From: Actinosynnema sp042752395
GTDB lineage: Bacteria > Actinomycetota > Actinomycetes > Mycobacteriales > Pseudonocardiaceae
DNA: 64,000 nucleotides
Direction: 5' to 3'
Assembly (NCBI RefSeq): GCF_042752395.1
Contig: NZ_JBHYXZ010000025.1
Coordinates: 11,538-75,537 of the forward strand
Part shown: one piece after another, positions 16,736 through 26,348 of the stretch
Layout: every line of letters starts with the position of its first letter
Numbering within the stretch: position 1 is the first letter of the stretch
Position numbers and translations under genes: made by a program
Notes under the pieces: model-generated
The model's database searches: none
What the model saw: only the letters and a program-made list of their open reading frames with translations
Told to the model about the DNA's origin: nothing

Positions 16736-18190
16736 ATGTCCCTGGCGAACCCGGCGGACCGGCCGCGGCGCGACGTCGCCGTCAACCCGGTGTTCACCCG
16801 CGAACCGGTGTCGATACCGCGCGACCGGATGCCCGACGGGCAGTTGGACGCCGAGACCGCCTACCAGGTCGTGCACGACGAGCTGATGCTCGACGGCAAC
16901 GCCCGGCTCAACCTGGCCACCTTCGTCACCACGTGGATGGAGCCGAAGGCCCGGGACCTGATGGCGGAGTGCGCCGACAAGAACATGATCGACAAGGACG
17001 AGTACCCGCGCACCGCCGAGCTGGAGCAGCGGTGCGTGCGGATGCTGGCCGACCTGTGGCACGCCGCCGACCCCGACCGGGCCACCGGGTGCTCCACCAC
17101 CGGCTCCAGCGAGGCGTGCATGCTCGCCGGGCTGGCCCTCAAGCGGCGCTGGCAGCACCGCCGCCGCGCCGCGGGCCTGCCGGCGGACCGGCCCAACCTC
17201 GTGATGGGCGTCAACGTGCAGGTCTGCTGGGAGAAGTTCGCCAACTACTGGGACGTCGAGGCCCGGCTCGTGCCGATGGAGGGCGACCGGTTCCACCTGA
17301 CCGCCGAGCGGGCCGTCGAGCACTGCGACGAGAACACGATCGGGGTCGTGGCCGTGCTCGGGTCCACGTTCGACGGCAGCTACGAACCCGTCGCCGACAT
17401 CTGCGCCGCGCTCGACCGGCTGCTGGAGGAACGCGGGTGGGACGTCCCCGTGCACGTCGATGGCGCCTCCGGCGCGATGGTCGCCCCGTTCTGCGACCCG
17501 GACCTGGAGTGGGACTTCCGGCTGCCGCGGGTGGCCTCGATCAACACCTCCGGGCACAAGTACGGCCTGGTCTACCCCGGTGTGGGCTGGGTGGTGTGGC
17601 GCGACGTCGAGGCCCTGCCCGAGGACCTGGTGTTCAAGGTCAACTACCTGGGCGGCGAGATGCCGACGTTCGCGCTGAACTTCTCCCGGCCCGGGGCGCA
17701 GGTCGTGGCCCAGTACTACAACTTCCTGCGGCTCGGCCGGGAGGGGTACCGCCGCATCCAGCTCTACTGCCGCGACGTCGCGTCCGGCCTCGCCGACCGC
17801 GTCGCCGCGCTGGGGCCGTTCCGGCTGGTCACGGACGGCAGGCAGTTGCCGGTGTTCGCGTTCACCCTCGCCGCGGGTGAACGCGGCTACTCGGTGTTCG
17901 ACGTCTCCGCCGCCCTGCGCGAACAGGGCTGGCTCGTGCCCGCCTACACCTTCCCCGCCGACCGGGAGGACCTGGCGGTGCTCCGGGTGGTCGTGCGCAA
18001 CGGCTTCAGCCACGACCTCGCCGACCTCCTGGTGGACGCCCTGGGCCGGGCGCTGCCGCGGCTGCGCCGCCAGGACGGGCCGCAGCGCGGCGAGGAGTCG
18101 GCGTCCTTCTCCCACGGGGCCGACACGGCCCGGACCCACCACCGCCGGGCCCGCCACCGCGCCGCCGCTCCCGACCGGGGCCGGGGGTGA
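16736..18190 (+). CDS. gadB: Glutamate decarboxylase
   Basis: A protein of 484 residues, PLP-dependent, group II decarboxylase of the bacterial GadB type. It contains TGSSEACMLAGLALKRRW (cofactor phosphate region), VHVDGASGAMVAPF, and the PLP lysine in SINTSGHKYG. It converts glutamate to GABA with proton uptake. ATG 16736 follows AAAGG. It is the second gene of a two-gene operon with a glutamine amidotransferase. The C-terminus has about 35 residues of His/Arg-rich tail after the usual end, which might replace the autoinhibitory C-terminal His of E. coli GadB. A strong hairpin follows. Confidence 0.93.
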   Translation: MSLANPADRPRRDVAVNPVFTREPVSIPRDRMPDGQLDAETAYQVVHDELMLDGNARLNLATFVTTWMEPKARDLMAECADKNMIDKDEYPRTAELEQRCVRMLADLWHAADPDRATGCSTTGSSEACMLAGLALKRRWQHRRRAAGLPADRPNLVMGVNVQVCWEKFANYWDVEARLVPMEGDRFHLTAERAVEHCDENTIGVVAVLGSTFDGSYEPVADICAALDRLLEERGWDVPVHVDGASGAMVAPFCDPDLEWDFRLPRVASINTSGHKYGLVYPGVGWVVWRDVEALPEDLVFKVNYLGGEMPTFALNFSRPGAQVVAQYYNFLRLGREGYRRIQLYCRDVASGLADRVAALGPFRLVTDGRQLPVFAFTLAAGERGYSVFDVSAALREQGWLVPAYTFPADREDLAVLRVVVRNGFSHDLADLLVDALGRALPRLRRQDGPQRGEESASFSHGADTARTHHRRARHRAAAPDRGRG

Positions 18191-18553
18191 GGACGACTCG
18201 GGGGTGCGACCGGCGTGGCAGGGGCCGGGGCGTGGAGCGCGATCGGGGCCGCGACGGGAACCACCACCGCGACGCGTGCCGGGATTCGAGGTGACCCGGT
18301 GGCTCGTGCCGGATCGTGGCGGCGTGGCGTGGTTCGTGCCGGGGTGCGGCGGCTCGGACCGGGTGGGTGTCGCGCGATCGGAGCCGCAGCGGGGGAGTCG
18401 GGCGGGTGTGGCGCGCGATAGGGGCCGGGACGACTCGGCGGGGCGTTCCCGGGGAACGCCCCTTCCGGGGTCGCGGCGGTTCCGGCATTTCGTGGGCGGA
18501 ATGTCCGGACCTTTTGTCCGGACATTTCCGCGAATGGGCGGCGGGCCGTCCCG
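18191..18553. other. GC-rich non-coding stretch between convergent genes
   Basis: No gene seen. It holds imperfect direct repeats of the form GCGCGATCGGGGCCGC (near 18239, 18376 and 18412) and ends in a strong terminator hairpin. Confidence 0.5.
18496..18531. terminator. Bidirectional terminator between gadB and tauE-like gene
   Basis: AATGTCCGGAC pairs perfectly with GTCCGGACATT around a CTTTT loop. The stem can be extended by four more pairs with a one-base bulge. It lies between two convergent genes. Confidence 0.8.
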
Positions 18554-19486
18554 TCACGTGCCGGCGGGTTCGCTCTCGTCCTGCTTCTTGTCGGCGGCCG
18601 CGGCCAGTTCGCGTTCCGCTTCGCGGTTGGCGAGGTACTGGCGGATGGAGTAGGCGAGCGCCGCCGCCCACAGGGCGTAGATGGCGATGTAGATCGGCGT
18701 GCGGACGCTGTCGGGGGCGTCGATCCAGTCGCTCTTGAGCAGGGTCCGGGTGTTGGTGAGGATGATCAGACCACCCACGGCCGAGCCGAGGACGCGCGGC
18801 GGGATGTGGCGGACGAGCCAGGCGGCGATCGGCGCGGCGATCACGCCGCCCAGCAGCAGGGCGAGCACCCAGGCGAAGTCCACGCCCTGGGAACCGAGGC
18901 CGAACAGGAAGCCGAGGCTCGCGGCGACGGCGACCAGGAACTCGCTGGTGTCGATCGAGCCGATGGTCTTGCGGGGCTCCAGGCGGCCGCTGGCGAGGAT
19001 CGCCGGGGTGCCGACCGGACCCCAGCCACCGCCGCCGGTCGAGTCCACGAAGCCCGCGACCAGGCCGAGCGGGCCGAGGAACCGCTTGCGCAGCGGCTTG
19101 CCGAGGTTCTGCTTGGGCAGGCCGAACGTGGTGAAGCGGACCAGGATGTAGACGCCGAGCGCCAGCAGGACCAGCGACATGATCGGCGCGGCGACCTCGG
19201 TCGACAGGCTCGACAGGAACGTGGCGCCCGCGAAGGCGCCGACCGCGCCCGGCACGCCGATCTTGGCGACGACCTTCCAGTCGACGTTGCCGAAGCGCCA
19301 GTGGGCCAGGCCGGAGACCAGGGTGGTGCCGATCTCGGCGAGGTGCACGGTCGCGGACGCGGCAGCCGGGCTGGTGCCGATCGCCAGCAGGAGTGTCGTC
19401 GAGGTGACGCCGTAGGCCATGCCCAGGCTGCCATCCACCAGTTGGGCGCCCAGGCCCACAAGGGCAAGCAACACCAGTTGTCGCAT
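18554..19486 (-). CDS. TauE/SafE-family sulfite/organosulfur exporter, membrane protein
   Basis: A protein of 310 residues with about eight hydrophobic segments and the family signatures LVDGSLGMAYGVTSTTLLLA near the N-terminus and GFVDSTGGGGWGPVGTP in the middle. TauE/SafE proteins move sulfite, sulfoacetate or related anions. The C-terminal 25 residues are charged and cytoplasmic. ATG 19486 gives a hydrophobic N-terminus right away. No sulfur-metabolism gene is adjacent, so the substrate is open. Confidence 0.88.
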   Translation of the reverse strand: MRQLVLLALVGLGAQLVDGSLGMAYGVTSTTLLLAIGTSPAAASATVHLAEIGTTLVSGLAHWRFGNVDWKVVAKIGVPGAVGAFAGATFLSSLSTEVAAPIMSLVLLALGVYILVRFTTFGLPKQNLGKPLRKRFLGPLGLVAGFVDSTGGGGWGPVGTPAILASGRLEPRKTIGSIDTSEFLVAVAASLGFLFGLGSQGVDFAWVLALLLGGVIAAPIAAWLVRHIPPRVLGSAVGGLIILTNTRTLLKSDWIDAPDSVRTPIYIAIYALWAAALAYSIRQYLANREAERELAAAADKKQDESEPAGT

Positions 19487-19843
19487 CTCGCTGTCCGATC
19501 TCCGGGGTGGGGGATTCCCGAATCATCCGGGTCGGACACGTCTTCTCCAACAGCGTCCAAATATCGGGACGAAGGAAAGGAATCCGCGGAACCGGCCGGA
19601 CTCTTGAACACCTCCTGCGGTCCCGCGGCCACGTCGAATGCGCCGTTCGAGGTGACATGTCGTTTGCGGACCGAACAATTTCTGTCGGAGACCGACTCAA
19701 TTCACGGAAAAAGGCTCGGGGACCGACATGACGACGCCGGCGTCCGGCGGGTGGCGGCCACGTGCCGCACCGGCCTGGTCCGGACGGCGGCCGTCGGCCG
19801 GTGATCGCCACCGGGAGAATCGGGGTGTCGGAAGGGGGACGGG
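19487..19843. promoter_or_regulatory. Divergent intergenic region upstream of tauE-like and nSTAND genes
   Basis: About 360 bp that are clearly less GC-rich than the flanks (TTTCTG, CAATTC, AAAAAGG near 19676-19711), as expected for promoters. No gene, riboswitch fold or convincing operator was recognised. Confidence 0.45.
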
Positions 19844-22540
19844 GTGCCGCGCACGGAACGGCCGCTGGTCGTGGAGGACACGCCGGTGCTGAGGTTCGCC
19901 GGCGACCTGCGGCGGCTGCGGCGCGAGGCCGGGTCGCCGTCCTACCGGGAGCTGGGCCGCCTGGCGAACTACTCGCCCGCCGCGCTGTCCGAGGCGGCGG
20001 CCGGGCGCAGGCTGCCGAGCCTGGCCGTGACCAGGGCGTTCGTCCGCGCGTGCGGCGGGGACGTGGAGGAGTGGACCGCCCGCTGGCGCGAGCTGTCGAC
20101 CGAGGAGCCGCACGCCGGCGACGCGCCCTACGTCGGGCTGGCCGCGTACCAGGTGGCCGACGCCGACCGGTTCTTCGGCCGCGAGGCCGAGGTGGGCCGG
20201 CTGCTGGCGCTGGTGCGGGAACGGCCGTTCGTCGGGGTGTTCGGCCCGTCCGGCGCGGGCAAGTCGTCGTTGCTGCGGGCGGGGTTGGCCGCCCGGTGGG
20301 GTGAGCACATCGTCGTCACGCCCGGCCCGGACCCGATCACCGAGCTGGCCGCGGCGCTGGCCGGCGGGCGGTCCGCGGTCGACGTGCGGGCCGAGCTGGC
20401 CGCCGACCCCGAGCACCTGCGGGTGCTGCTGCGCCAGGCGGGCGACGACCTGCTGCTCGTGGTCGACCAGTTCGAGGAGGTCTTCACGCTCTGCGAGGAG
20501 ACCGACCGCCGGTGGCTCGTCCGCGCGCTCACCCGCGCCGCCGGCGCGGCCCGCGTCGTCATCGGCGTGCGGGCCGACTTCTACGGGCACTGCGCCCGCC
20601 ACCCCGAGCTGCTGGACGCGCTGCACCGCTCGCAGGCGCTCGTCGGGCCGATGAGCGCCGAACAGCTCCGCCGCGCGGTCGTCGAACCCGCGTCCCGGCG
20701 CGGCGCCTCGCTGGAGCACGCCCTGGTCGCGCGGCTGATCGCGGACGTCGCCGCCCAGCCGGGCGTGTTGCCGCTGGTGTCGCACGTGCTGGTCGAGACG
20801 TGGCGGCGACGGCGTGGCGCGGTGCTCACGCTGGCGGGGTACGAGGACGCGGGCGGCGTCGAGCACGCCCTGGCCCGCACCGCCGAACAGGTCTACGACG
20901 CGCTCGCCGAGCCGGACCGGGCGGCGGCGCGGCACGTGTTCCTGCGCCTGGTCGCCCCCGGCGACGGCACCGAGGACACCCGCCGCCGCGTCGCCCGCGC
21001 CGAACTCGACGCCGGCGACGCGCTGCTCGACCGGCTCGCCGCGGCCAGGCTGGTCACCGTCGACCGAGACACCGTCGAGCTGACCCACGAGGCGCTGCTG
21101 CGCGCGTGGCCGAGGCTGGTGGACTGGCTCGCCGAGGACCGCGACGCGCTGCGCGCCCACCGCAGGCTTACCCTGGCGGCCGACGCCTGGCACGCCCACG
21201 ACCGCGACCCCGACGCCCTGCTGCGGGGCGTCCACCTCGACCAGGCCCGCCGCCTGGCGCCGCGCCTCAACGAGGCCGAACGGGAGTTCGTCGAGGCGGG
21301 ACTGGCCGCCGAACGCGAACGCGAGGCGTTGCGCAGACGGGGCGTGCGCCGGCTGCGGCGGCTCGTCGCCTGCCTCGCCGCGTTCGCCGTGCTGCTGGCC
21401 GCCACCGCCGCCTACGCGGTCACGGCCCAGCGCGCCGCCACCCGCGAGCGCAACCAGGCGCTGTCGCTGCGGGCCGCCGACGCCGCCCTGGACCTGCTGG
21501 CCCGACCGCGTGACGCGGCGGCGCTCGCGTTGGCCGCCTACCGCGTCGCCCCGACCGCCCAGGCACGTGACGCGCTGCTGCTGGCCCGTGCGGCGCGCAC
21601 CGCCACCACGCCGGGCGAGCGATACGCGAAGGTGCCCGGAGCCCGCACCGTGACCCAGGTGTTCGACGCCGATTCCGAGCAGACGGTCTACCGCCTCTGG
21701 GACGACGGCCGGCCGGCGGCGCAGATCGGGCTGGGACGCGAGGGCTTCCTCGCCGCGTTCAGCGCGGACGAGCGCACCGCGCTCGCGGTCGTCGGCCGCG
21801 ACGCGTTCGAGGTCTGGGACCTGGGCGACGTGCACGCCCCGCGGCGGACCGCGAGCATGGCGCAGTGGCCGTTCCCGCGCGGCATCGACGCGGCGGGCAC
21901 CCTCCTCACCGCGGTGGAGGACGGCGTCGCGGTCCACTGGCGGCCCGGCGACCCCACCCGCACCCGCCTGCCCGGCGAGGGCGTCGAGGAGGCCGTGCCG
22001 CTGGCGGACGGCGCCGGCGTGGTGGTGGCGCGCCGCGACGGCGACCGGCGCGTGGTGGAGGTGCGGTCGTTGGACGGGCGCACCACCCCGGTCCTGGACC
22101 GGCCCGGCCGGGTGCTGCTCGTGCCGGGGCCGGGCGGCCTGCTCGCCGTCACCGACGTCGACCGGGACCACCTGACGGTGGTCGACGTGGCGGACGGGTC
22201 CCGGGCGCTGCTGGAGGCGGACGGCGTGTCGCGGGACGCGCTGGTGGAGTTCTCCGGCGACGGCCGGGCCGTCAGCGCGGCGCACGACGACGCGCTGTGG
22301 TTGTGGGACCTGACCGGCGGCCGCGAGCCGTTGTCGCTGCGCGTGCCGGGGGTGGAGTTCTCCGGGACGCGCTACGACCCGGCCAGTGCCGAACTGCTGC
22401 TGCTGACCTCGCGCGACGGCGCCTTGTGGCGGCTCTCGCCGGACGTCGACCGGGTGATCGGCGACGTGTGCGCCGACCCGGCCGACGTCGACTGGGCGGC
22501 GCACTTCCCCGACGTGCCGCGACAGCCGCTGTGCCCCTGA
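19844..22540 (+). CDS. HTH-nSTAND1 ATPase with WD40-like C-terminus
   Basis: A protein of 898 residues. An N-terminal helix-turn-helix of the XRE type (about 15-75, SYRELGRLANYSPAALSEAAAG) is followed by an nSTAND1 NTPase: Walker A GPSGAGKSS, Walker B LLLVVDQFEE, and ELTHEALLRAWPRLVDWL, which is typical of the family. One membrane helix (RLVACLAAFAVLLAATAAYAV) comes next, then a beta-propeller-like region of about 350 residues with weak repeats ending in LWDL. Such STAND proteins sense signals or phage and act by oligomerising. The GTG at 19844 follows GAAGGGGG. It is not linked to other defence genes here. Confidence 0.85.
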   Translation: MPRTERPLVVEDTPVLRFAGDLRRLRREAGSPSYRELGRLANYSPAALSEAAAGRRLPSLAVTRAFVRACGGDVEEWTARWRELSTEEPHAGDAPYVGLAAYQVADADRFFGREAEVGRLLALVRERPFVGVFGPSGAGKSSLLRAGLAARWGEHIVVTPGPDPITELAAALAGGRSAVDVRAELAADPEHLRVLLRQAGDDLLLVVDQFEEVFTLCEETDRRWLVRALTRAAGAARVVIGVRADFYGHCARHPELLDALHRSQALVGPMSAEQLRRAVVEPASRRGASLEHALVARLIADVAAQPGVLPLVSHVLVETWRRRRGAVLTLAGYEDAGGVEHALARTAEQVYDALAEPDRAAARHVFLRLVAPGDGTEDTRRRVARAELDAGDALLDRLAAARLVTVDRDTVELTHEALLRAWPRLVDWLAEDRDALRAHRRLTLAADAWHAHDRDPDALLRGVHLDQARRLAPRLNEAEREFVEAGLAAEREREALRRRGVRRLRRLVACLAAFAVLLAATAAYAVTAQRAATRERNQALSLRAADAALDLLARPRDAAALALAAYRVAPTAQARDALLLARAARTATTPGERYAKVPGARTVTQVFDADSEQTVYRLWDDGRPAAQIGLGREGFLAAFSADERTALAVVGRDAFEVWDLGDVHAPRRTASMAQWPFPRGIDAAGTLLTAVEDGVAVHWRPGDPTRTRLPGEGVEEAVPLADGAGVVVARRDGDRRVVEVRSLDGRTTPVLDRPGRVLLVPGPGGLLAVTDVDRDHLTVVDVADGSRALLEADGVSRDALVEFSGDGRAVSAAHDDALWLWDLTGGREPLSLRVPGVEFSGTRYDPASAELLLLTSRDGALWRLSPDVDRVIGDVCADPADVDWAAHFPDVPRQPLCP

Positions 22541-22598
22541 CCGTGTGTCTTCCGGGCTGTCCGCCGTGCCCGTGGCTTCCGCGGGCTGCTCAACCCGT

Positions 22599-22633
22599 GA
22601 CGGCGTCGGGCGGGGTGGACACCCGACGCCGTC
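22599..22633. terminator. Terminator between convergent genes
   Basis: GACGGCGTCGGG pairs with CCCGACGCCGTC (12 bp) around an 11-nt loop, midway between the nSTAND gene and the convergent peptidase gene. Confidence 0.75.
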
Positions 22634-22642
22634 CGCGGGCCG

Positions 22643-25600
22643 TCAGCCGATCCGGTACGCCCGGATCACGGTCTGGCTCAGCGAGCCGCCCCGGTCGTCG
22701 CCGGCGTGCACGCGCAGCGACGCGAAGGCGCCCGGCAACGCCCGGTTGCCCACCAGCGCCGTGCGACCCAGCACCGGGAGGTCGGCCCAGCTCGCCCCGT
22801 CGTCGTAGGAGACCTCCACCCGGAAGTGGCGCAACGGCGGGTTGTCCACCCCGCGCTGCCGGTCCACCACGAGCGGCACGAGCAGGGGCCGGTTCGCGGG
22901 CGCGCTGCCCGTGGCGTCCAGCTCCGGGGTGAACCGCACGACCGACATCGGCAGCCGCCGTTCCCGGGTGGTCGTGGTCGAGCGGAACGTCCAGTCCACC
23001 TCGATGCGCGTGCTGAAGTCCGAGACCTCCGGGGCCCGCGTCACCTCGGTGCGCACCCGGAACACCCCCGGCCCCGGCGGCACCGCGAACACCCCGTGCC
23101 CGTTGTTGTCGTTCTCGCCCACCAGCTGCCCGTCGCGGTACAGCGCGGTCCGCGCGGACGTGGTCAGCGAGTACCCCTCGTTGCCCTCCCGGTCGCCGAA
23201 CAGCGACAGCGACAGCGCCACCTCGTTCCCGGCGCGGGTCAGGTTCGGGTAGCCGCGGGTGTACATGACCGGGCCGATCACGGGAGCGCCGAAGGACCGG
23301 TCGTAGGTCCGGCCCGCGCCGTACCGCTCCTCGTTGCCGCTCATCAGACCTCCGTCGTCGATGTAGGCCGTCTCCCAGGTGGTGTCCGGTGTCGTGAACC
23401 TGGTCGTGGGCGACGAGGTGACCTCGGTCAGGAACCCGGGGCTCAGCGCGCCCGACGGCGCGACGACGTCGCCGAACAGCAACCGGGGTCCGCCCTGCTG
23501 CTTCAGCGCGGGTCCGATCGTGGTCCGCACCACCGCGAGGTCGGCCGGGCGCGGCTTCCGGACGAACCCGTCGGGCACCCGGCCCTGCTCGGTCCAGCCG
23601 AGCCAGTAGGGCCCGGACGGGCTCGCGTACTCGGCGGTCACGAACACGTCCAGCCCGTCGGGCAGCGCCGGCCCCGCGTGGCCGACCCGCGTCCCCGCCG
23701 GGAAGCGCCCGGGGTGGTACACGTCCACGCTCACGGCGTCGTCGCCGAGCCGGCGCTCGACCACCAGCCGGTGCGGGCCGGGCACCGCCGCCGGGTCGGG
23801 CGCGGCGACCTCCAGCGGCCCGGCCGAGCGGGCGTCGAAGACGACGTGCGTCGGGCCCTCGACCCGCAGGTCGGGCCGCGTGACGATGGTGTGCGGCCCG
23901 CCCTCCGGCCCCAGCAGGGCCTGCGCCAGGTAGTCGCCCTTGGGCAGCCGCACGGACCCGCCCCGCACATAGGTGTGCGCGCCGGTGGCCAGGTTCACCA
24001 GGGTGGTGAACCGCCGGTCCCCGTTCGCGCCGGGGTGGTCGAGGGTGACCGGGTGACTCTCGACCTCGCGGTTCAGCCCGACCGGCGTCCGCAGCACCTC
24101 CGTGCCGGCCGCGGTGGCCACGACGGTGGCCGACTGCGGTCCGTCCGCGGTCGTCTGCCGGGGGTCGCCGGTGACCGCGACCTCGGCGACGCCGCCCGCC
24201 GGGACGGTGACCCTCGCCGGGGAGACCGAGAACACCGGCCCCGTGACCCGCACGTCGAGCGTGACCGGCTCCGCGCCGTCGTTGCGGTAGCGCAGGGGTT
24301 TCGTGGCGGGCACGTCGTCGTCGTGCGGCCACTCGTGCCGGCCGAGGACCACGGACGTCGGCTCGCTGGTGAGGGTGGCGGACAGCGCGGCGGCGATGTC
24401 CAGGCGGCCCGAGCCCTGCTCGTGGACGCCCAGCGCCGGGTTCGGCCGGGCCGAGGCGGTCAGCGCCGCCTTGAGCCGCGTGCCGCTCCAGTCGGGGTGC
24501 CGCTGCGCCAGCAGGGCCGCCGCGCCCGCGACGTGCGGCGAGGCCATCGACGTGCCGGACAGCGCCATGTGCTGCTCACCGACCGGCATGCCGAGGGGCG
24601 CGCCGCCGGCGGCCCTGGCCGCGACGATGTCCACGCCCGGGGCGGTGAGGTCGGGCTTGATCGCGCCGTCGGCGACCCGCGGGCCGCGGGCGGAGAACAC
24701 CGCGAGCGAGTCGTCGCGGTCCACCGCGCCGACGGTCAGCGCGGCGTCGGCCGTGCCGGGGGAGAGGACGGTGCCGGCCGGCTCTTCGCCGGTGTTGCCC
24801 GCGGAGACGACGAACAGCGTGCCGTGGCTCGCGGACAGCGCGTCCACGGCCGCCTCCACCGGGTCCACCTCGTCGCCGGCCGGGAGGCCGAGGCTGATGT
24901 TCACCACCTTCGCGCCCTGCTCCGCGGCCCAGCGCATCCCCTCGATGATCGCGGACTCCGGGCAGGAGCCGAGGCTGTCGCACACCTTCGCGTCGAGCAG
25001 CCGGGCGTCCGGCGCGACTCCCCGGTAGGGCGCGCGGTGGCTCGCGATCGTGGCGGCGACGTGCGTGCCGTGGCCGTAGTGGTCGATCCCGTCCTGCTCG
25101 TGGGTGAAGTCGCGGCCCGCGACCTCCCGCCCGGCCAGGTCGGGGTGGTCGCCGTCCACGCCCGTGTCGACCACGGCGACCGTCACGCCCGCGCCGGTCA
25201 GCCCCGCCGCCCACGCCGTCGGTGCGCCGACCTGGGCCGTGCTGCGGTCCAGCAGCGGGCGCGCCACCCCGTCCAGCCAGACCTTGCCGTCGCCCCCGGG
25301 CAGGTCCGGCCACCCGGTCGCCTTCGGCACCTCGGCGGCCACCGCGTCCACGGCGGGCAGCGCGTCGGCCACCCGCGCGCCCGACGGCGGGCGGCGTCCG
25401 GAGACGATCACCGGCACGGTGTCGCGCCGCGCGTCGTCGTACCCGGCCTCGACCAGCCCGGTGACGTCGAACAGCCGCCGGTCCACGCGGCCCTCGGCCA
25501 GCGCGGCGGTCACGTCCGCGGGGACGACCCGGACCCGTCCGGCGTGCCTGGTGACCTGGAACGAGATGTGCTCGCGGTGCGGGCCCGGGGTGATCGAGGC

Positions 25601-25828
25601 GACGCGGTCGCGGTCGAGGACGACGCGGTCCCCGGTCACGAGCGTGACGGTTTTCCGCTCGTGCGTTGTCGTCGTCGCTGCTGCTGTCGTGCCCGCTGCT
25701 GTCGTGCGCGGTGTCGTCGTGGCCGGTGTCGTCGTCGGGTCTGGTGTTCCGCCCGGTGCGGCGTGGGCGGGTGCCGGCGCGGTCGCCAGCACGGCGGTCA
25801 GCGCCAGCGCCACTGCTCTTCGCGCCAC
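22643..25828 (-). CDS. Secreted S8 family serine peptidase (subtilisin-like), large
   Basis: A protein of 1061 residues. Sec signal (about 1-24, cleavage after AHA), a Thr/Ala-rich linker, a propeptide-like region, then the S8 catalytic domain with Asp221 (VVDTGVD), His253 (HYGHGTHVA), Asn345 (SAGN) and Ser427 (SGTSMASPHVAG). A fibronectin-like region (ATKPLRYRNDGAEPVTL) and about 450 residues of beta-rich C-terminal sequence follow. It would digest proteins outside the cell. GTG 25828 is chosen for AGGAGG just upstream. The length is typical of multi-domain actinobacterial subtilases. Confidence 0.93.
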   Translation of the reverse strand: MARRAVALALTAVLATAPAPAHAAPGGTPDPTTTPATTTPRTTAAGTTAAATTTTHERKTVTLVTGDRVVLDRDRVASITPGPHREHISFQVTRHAGRVRVVPADVTAALAEGRVDRRLFDVTGLVEAGYDDARRDTVPVIVSGRRPPSGARVADALPAVDAVAAEVPKATGWPDLPGGDGKVWLDGVARPLLDRSTAQVGAPTAWAAGLTGAGVTVAVVDTGVDGDHPDLAGREVAGRDFTHEQDGIDHYGHGTHVAATIASHRAPYRGVAPDARLLDAKVCDSLGSCPESAIIEGMRWAAEQGAKVVNISLGLPAGDEVDPVEAAVDALSASHGTLFVVSAGNTGEEPAGTVLSPGTADAALTVGAVDRDDSLAVFSARGPRVADGAIKPDLTAPGVDIVAARAAGGAPLGMPVGEQHMALSGTSMASPHVAGAAALLAQRHPDWSGTRLKAALTASARPNPALGVHEQGSGRLDIAAALSATLTSEPTSVVLGRHEWPHDDDVPATKPLRYRNDGAEPVTLDVRVTGPVFSVSPARVTVPAGGVAEVAVTGDPRQTTADGPQSATVVATAAGTEVLRTPVGLNREVESHPVTLDHPGANGDRRFTTLVNLATGAHTYVRGGSVRLPKGDYLAQALLGPEGGPHTIVTRPDLRVEGPTHVVFDARSAGPLEVAAPDPAAVPGPHRLVVERRLGDDAVSVDVYHPGRFPAGTRVGHAGPALPDGLDVFVTAEYASPSGPYWLGWTEQGRVPDGFVRKPRPADLAVVRTTIGPALKQQGGPRLLFGDVVAPSGALSPGFLTEVTSSPTTRFTTPDTTWETAYIDDGGLMSGNEERYGAGRTYDRSFGAPVIGPVMYTRGYPNLTRAGNEVALSLSLFGDREGNEGYSLTTSARTALYRDGQLVGENDNNGHGVFAVPPGPGVFRVRTEVTRAPEVSDFSTRIEVDWTFRSTTTTRERRLPMSVVRFTPELDATGSAPANRPLLVPLVVDRQRGVDNPPLRHFRVEVSYDDGASWADLPVLGRTALVGNRALPGAFASLRVHAGDDRGGSLSQTVIRAYRIG

Positions 25829-26348
25829 TGGACCTCCTGGTGGTGGGGGAGAACCCGGGCCGCCGGCGGTGGACGCGGCCCGGGTTCGTCGTTCGGTGGC
25901 GAGTCAAGCGGCGCAGCGGGTGTTCAGGTTCGGGCCGGGCGGGCTGAACAACGTGTTGTGAACACCGACCTGCGGGAACGCGCCGCGTGGCGGAGTTCGG
26001 GCGGGCGGTGGAATCCGGGCGGGCAGCGGAGTTCGGGCGGGCGGCGGAGTTCGGGCGGGCGGCGGAGTTCGGGCGGGCGGCGGAGTTCGGGCGGGCGGCG
26101 GAGTTCGGGCGGGCGGCGGGATGGGGGCGGTGGCGGGATCCGGGTGGCGGTTCCTGCCGTGGTGCGGCGGCACATGGAAGGCGCTTTCCGGCGTCGTGGA
26201 GCGGCGTGGTCGCCGTCACGCCGCCGCAGCCGTGACGTGCCACCCGATCGAGCAGTTCACCCACCTGTTCGGGCGTTGTCCCGCTCCGCCGAACGCCCCC
26301 ATCCTGTGTGCTGCCCGACCTGCTGACCCGACGACGCGCGGAGGTTTC
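25829..26348. other. Intergenic region with a minisatellite between divergent genes
   Basis: About 520 bp. The left part should hold the peptidase promoter. The middle is an 18-bp tandem repeat, listed separately. At 26173-26188 the sequence TGGAAGGCGCTTTCCG resembles a LacI-type palindrome with one mismatch. Frames across the repeat are open on both strands only because the unit is 18 bp, and I do not call a gene. Confidence 0.5.
25993..26118. repeat. 18-bp tandem repeat, seven units
   Basis: Seven consecutive 18-bp units of the form GAGTTCGGGCGGGCGGCG; units 3-7 are identical and units 1-2 differ at a few bases. It lies between the divergent peptidase and EF-hand genes. The identity of five units suggests recent expansion. 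Confidence 0.9.

Noticed and set aside
19487..19730. Riboswitch upstream of the TauE-type exporter
   Set aside because: I could not fold a known sulfur-related riboswitch core by eye; only an AT-richer promoter-like region is visible.
25987..26235. Frame encoding a hexapeptide repeat (AEFGRA)
   Set aside because: An 18-bp minisatellite keeps all frames open; no ribosome-binding site, no non-repeat domain.
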